Assembly (NCBI GenBank): GCA_958446835.1
Contig: CAUCXT010000007.1
Span: 26,252-90,251 of the forward strand
Reading direction: 5' to 3'
DNA length: 64,000 nucleotides
Source: an uncultured Eubacterium sp.
GTDB lineage: Bacteria > Bacillota > Clostridia > Lachnospirales > Lachnospiraceae
This document shows positions 61,371-64,000 of this stretch, piece after piece (the first letter of the stretch is position 1; each line of letters starts with the position of its first letter). The notes under the pieces are model-generated. The model did not search any database. It worked only from the letters and a program-made list of their open reading frames with translations, and had not been told where the DNA came from. The position numbers were made by a program, and so were the translations under genes.

Positions 61371-62276
61371 ATGAGTAAAGAATCTTTCAATAAACTAAAA
61401 AAAATGCAATCTCAAGATTTCAAAGCGTATTACAAAAAAAGTGTAAAAAATATATGCGCTATTGTCTTTTTTATTACAACAACAATTTTATCATTTATTT
61501 CTACTGATGACATTTTTATGTGTTTTAACATAGAGCATCCATCCTTAATGGCAAAAGCGTCATTGATAATAGTGCTTCTTTTTGTAAGCCTCTTTACTGC
61601 TTTTATTACATGCTTATTTTGTCAAGAAAATAAACGAGTGTTGTATGAAAAAGAAAAATGTAAAATTACTGTTGAGTATGGTGATTTCAATAATATTATT
61701 TCATTACAACAAGTTTCAGAGCCATACACGGTAGTCATTCCAATAAATAATAGTCTCGAACACTTAACAGATGTCTCAGTGACTAAACCTAAAAGTACTC
61801 ATGGAATTTGGTTAAAAACGGCATTGAGATATTACGCAGAAAATAAAGAAGTTTTTGGTGAAGTATCTCAACGATTATCGTCTGATGTATTAAAGAATTG
61901 TTCTCCGGAATCAAAACAAACAGCAAAAGTAGGTGATTGTTTTTATATCAAGAATATATATGGTGTAAACTATCTTTTGGTTGTTACATGTACTTTACAT
62001 AAAACACAATCTGAATGTTCAGATTTACAGTATTTTGATGGATTGCAGCATATGATTGAATTTCTAAGTAAAGAATGTGACCTTCAAGAAAAAGTATACA
62101 TACCAATAATTGGTGGTGGATATGCATTTATGAATAAATCAAATCAAGAACTTCTCTCTGTTATGATTGAAATGCTTGTTTATAATTCAAATAAATTACA
62201 ACATGACATCCACGTAGTAATATATGATAAATTAAAAAAAGATATTCCTCTTTATTATTTAAATAAGTACAATTAA
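61371..62276 (+). CDS. Two-TM macro-domain-like protein (DUF6430-like; type II Thoeris ThsA-like)
   Basis: A 301-residue protein with two membrane segments (residues ~26-46 and ~62-84) and a cytoplasmic macro-like domain (~105-300): VVIPINNSLEHLTDVSVTKP and HGIWLKTALRYY form the first ligand loop, and VYIPIIGGGYAFMNKSNQEL the phosphate-binding GGG loop. The layout matches DUF6430 proteins and the membrane-macro effector of type II Thoeris, which binds a histidine-ADP-ribose signal made by a TIR protein. No TIR gene is present in the window. Alone, it might respond to another nucleotide signal or to a TIR enzyme encoded elsewhere. Confidence 0.7.
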   Translation: MSKESFNKLKKMQSQDFKAYYKKSVKNICAIVFFITTTILSFISTDDIFMCFNIEHPSLMAKASLIIVLLFVSLFTAFITCLFCQENKRVLYEKEKCKITVEYGDFNNIISLQQVSEPYTVVIPINNSLEHLTDVSVTKPKSTHGIWLKTALRYYAENKEVFGEVSQRLSSDVLKNCSPESKQTAKVGDCFYIKNIYGVNYLLVVTCTLHKTQSECSDLQYFDGLQHMIEFLSKECDLQEKVYIPIIGGGYAFMNKSNQELLSVMIEMLVYNSNKLQHDIHVVIYDKLKKDIPLYYLNKYN

Positions 62277-62856
62277 TAATCTGCAGAATTAGCTTTTTGA
62301 TGATCTTATGAGTTGGGTAAAAGTTTCGAAAACGATAAAAAGGTTATCAATGGACAGTGGTTTTCAGCCTAAATGAGTTTTAAGGAATTTGATATGTCAA
62401 AGGGGGAGTCATGTGTGATATTCTATGTGTGATAGGTGTAATACTTGCAGAATTCAAAATCCAAAATATTGAATATTATACTTATTATTTCTATCGATCA
62501 TATAGAACCGGAAATATCTGCTCTGATTTATCAGTAAGGATGCGCTATTGCATCGGAATATCCATGTTTACAAATTTTTGTGCTTTCCAGTATATTATAT
62601 TGATTAAATGTTGATTGAAGTAAATATAAACATGTGCTGTATTGAATCACATTATCATTAATGATATAGTTACCTTATAAGATATTGAGGGATGCCTTAT
62701 TTTTACAGAAAATTAATGTTTCTGTAGAAAGCAGCTATAGGATATGGGGATGAGGGCTTGGGTATGTATGCCGAAGTTGTAAAAGTGCTACATGTACATG
62801 GAATAAAATCTGTTGTGTGCTTTCATTTCCGGGTATATAATAATAAGGGAGAAGGA
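62277..62856. other. Non-coding stretch before the transposase gene
   Basis: A 67-codon frame (62411-62614) lacks a ribosome site and any recognisable motif. AAGGGAGAAGG at ~62845-62855 is the ribosome site of the next gene, which shows that the longer upstream frame (from 62758) is not used. Confidence 0.45.
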
Positions 62857-63834
62857 ATGGAGATACGGACGCATTTAAGAAATACGCTTGAGGCGGTAGA
62901 TTCGCTCAAGGCAAGGTACGACAAGAACGTGAAGGAGCTGTTGGCAGACATACAGGTGCTTGCGCGGATTGTAAAACACACAGTTGTTGAAGTGGAGAAT
63001 CTGAGCATAGAGCAGATAATGGCCTGCATTGACCATGACAGCATCTGTATTGGAGCAGTTCCTGTGGAGCCGGGTATGACCAATATGGGTAGGGTCGATA
63101 GTGTGCAGACAGAGGAAGCAGTACCGAATGAGGGTTATGTGACATACGATATCCGCTTTATGCTCATAGTCATGGAACTTGAATTAGAAATAATTATCAA
63201 TGTTGAGGCACAGCGGAGCATGGCATATAGCACCCTTGGATATCATTTGGAGAATCGTATGGTATTCTATCTGTCAAGGCTTATATCCTCACAAAAGGGT
63301 ATAAACTTTGTAAACAGTGAGTATGATAAGATTAAGAAGGTCTATAGTATATGGATATGCATGGATGCTGCTGATGATGCGGATTCAATCAGCCGGATTT
63401 CTCTTAAGCCGGACACATTATTTGGAAAACCTTGCGATTTTCCGATGCTTGATAAGATGTGCGGTATGGTCATACGCATAAGGAACAGCCGTGATGCCGC
63501 CGAGTCGAGGAACAGGCTTGTTGCGATGCTTGAGGACGTATTATCGCGCGAAAGCATCGATGTGAAGAAGCGGAAGCTTGAAGAGAAGTATGCTATGAAG
63601 ATGACGCTGGAACTGGAAGGGAGGATAAACAGGATGTGTAATCTGAGTGATGTGGTTGTAGAACGCGGAATTGAATTGGGAATGCAACAAGGGCTGCAGC
63701 AGGGAATGCAGAGGGGGATTAAAGGGCTTGTTGATATATTGAGTGAGATGGGTACTTCTAAGGAGGTCATTGTACAGAAAATTATGGAGAAGTTCTCAAT
63801 GACTGAAGAGAAGGCCAGGGAGTTTGTGGAGTAG
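62857..63834 (+). CDS. PD-(D/E)XK-family transposase (Rpn/PDDEXK_2-like)
   Basis: A 325-residue protein. YDIRFMLIVMELELEIIINV then EAQRSMAY (residues ~98-125) is the nuclease core, with the acidic residues and the Q motif of PDDEXK_2-type transposases. YLSRLISSQ and KKVYSIWICMDA follow, as in this family. The C-terminus is a Gln/Gly-rich helical repeat (GMQQGLQQGMQRG) and a Met/Glu-rich tail. Such genes promote RecA-independent recombination and commonly multiply in Clostridia. It is followed by a strong terminator. Confidence 0.85.
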   Translation: MEIRTHLRNTLEAVDSLKARYDKNVKELLADIQVLARIVKHTVVEVENLSIEQIMACIDHDSICIGAVPVEPGMTNMGRVDSVQTEEAVPNEGYVTYDIRFMLIVMELELEIIINVEAQRSMAYSTLGYHLENRMVFYLSRLISSQKGINFVNSEYDKIKKVYSIWICMDAADDADSISRISLKPDTLFGKPCDFPMLDKMCGMVIRIRNSRDAAESRNRLVAMLEDVLSRESIDVKKRKLEEKYAMKMTLELEGRINRMCNLSDVVVERGIELGMQQGLQQGMQRGIKGLVDILSEMGTSKEVIVQKIMEKFSMTEEKAREFVE

Positions 63835-63865
63835 GTAGAGGCTGTTATAATACAATTGTTAGGGG

Positions 63866-63899
63866 TGCCATCCTTTCTGATGAAAGGGTGGCATATTTT
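63866..63899 (+). terminator. Intrinsic terminator
   Basis: TGCCATCCTTTC (63866-63877), loop TGAT, GAAAGGGTGGCA (63882-63893) with one T-G wobble, then TATTTTA. It ends the PD-(D/E)XK transposase gene. Confidence 0.8.
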
Positions 63900-63902
63900 A
63901 TA

Positions 63903-64000
63903 GGGACGTTCTTTGTTACCATTTTCATATATCAGTATTGTTCCTTCAATAAGATTTACATTGTCTTTTCCTAGATTACAGAGTTCGCTGATTCTTATTC
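63903..64000 (-). pseudogene. Tyrosine recombinase fragment running off the window
   Basis: The minus strand from base 64000 reads IRISELCNLGKDNVNLIEGT...YENGNKER, the box I region of a tyrosine recombinase with its catalytic Arg (IRISEL). The homology stops at KER, where the plus-strand terminator begins; boxes with HxxR and Tyr are absent. The N-terminus lies beyond the window. It is therefore a truncated integrase. Confidence 0.65.

Noticed and set aside
62411..62614. 67-codon open frame before the PD-(D/E)XK gene
   Set aside because: No ribosome site and no domain; composition alone is not evidence of coding.

Overview
The window looks like a chromosome segment of a Gram-positive, low-GC gut Clostridium, most likely a Lachnospiraceae (Butyrivibrio/Roseburia/Coprococcus/Lachnospira-type). 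The support is the strong AGGAGG-type ribosome sites, TTGACA-type promoters, family-typical secreted DUF5722-like proteins, choline-binding-like wall repeats, DUF6077-like membrane proteins and DUF6431-type insertion sequences. Species cannot be named from the sequence alone.

Region 1 (1-15.7 kb) is a surface and ABC-export polysaccharide block. It has a 5'-truncated glucosaminidase, an ABC exporter (Wzm/TagG-like permease and Wzt-like ATPase with a C-terminal glycan-recognition domain), a methyltransferase, a kinase-like/GT8 fusion and a GT2. Two large secreted paralogues with a GH-A-like (DUF5722-like) domain follow. The glucosaminidase and both DUF5722-like proteins end in the same family of paired ~40-residue repeats, probably a shared wall- or glycan-binding module.

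Region 2 (15.7-26 kb) has one minus-strand double glycosyltransferase, two tandem copies of a split membrane-protein pair, a PglF/CapD-type UDP-sugar dehydratase and an AAA/PD-(D/E)XK protein.

Region 3 (26-47.5 kb) is a Wzx/Wzy-type glycan cluster, mostly AT-richer than its flanks. It holds a PglD-like acetyltransferase, a phosphoglycosyl transferase fused to an epimerase/reductase, several GT2s, a B12/radical-SAM protein, Wzy and a CDP-glucose pathway (rfbF, rfbG, PLP aminotransferase, 3,5-epimerase-like). An acyltransferase broken at a G8 tract, Wzx and a GT52 follow. After ~3 kb of decayed insertion sequences comes a CMP-ulosonate-like set (KdsB-like cytidylyltransferase, DRE-TIM aldolase fusion, HAD phosphatase).

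Region 4 (47.6-64 kb) is a mobile and defence island. It has a decayed IS66, a Kiwa-like pair (DUF4868 plus membrane protein), an rfbC remnant, a second better-preserved IS66, and a 1007-residue metallophosphoesterase-STAND NTPase. Next are an OLD-like ATPase/TOPRIM nuclease, an XRE regulator with a SecB-like chaperone split in two, a two-TM macro-domain protein resembling the effector of type II Thoeris, a PD-(D/E)XK transposase and a tyrosine-recombinase fragment at the edge. A conserved ~35-bp sequence recurs before three of these modules. The best candidates for an undescribed system are the metallophosphoesterase-STAND protein, the orphan TM-macro protein, the split SecB locus and the CMP-ulosonate module.
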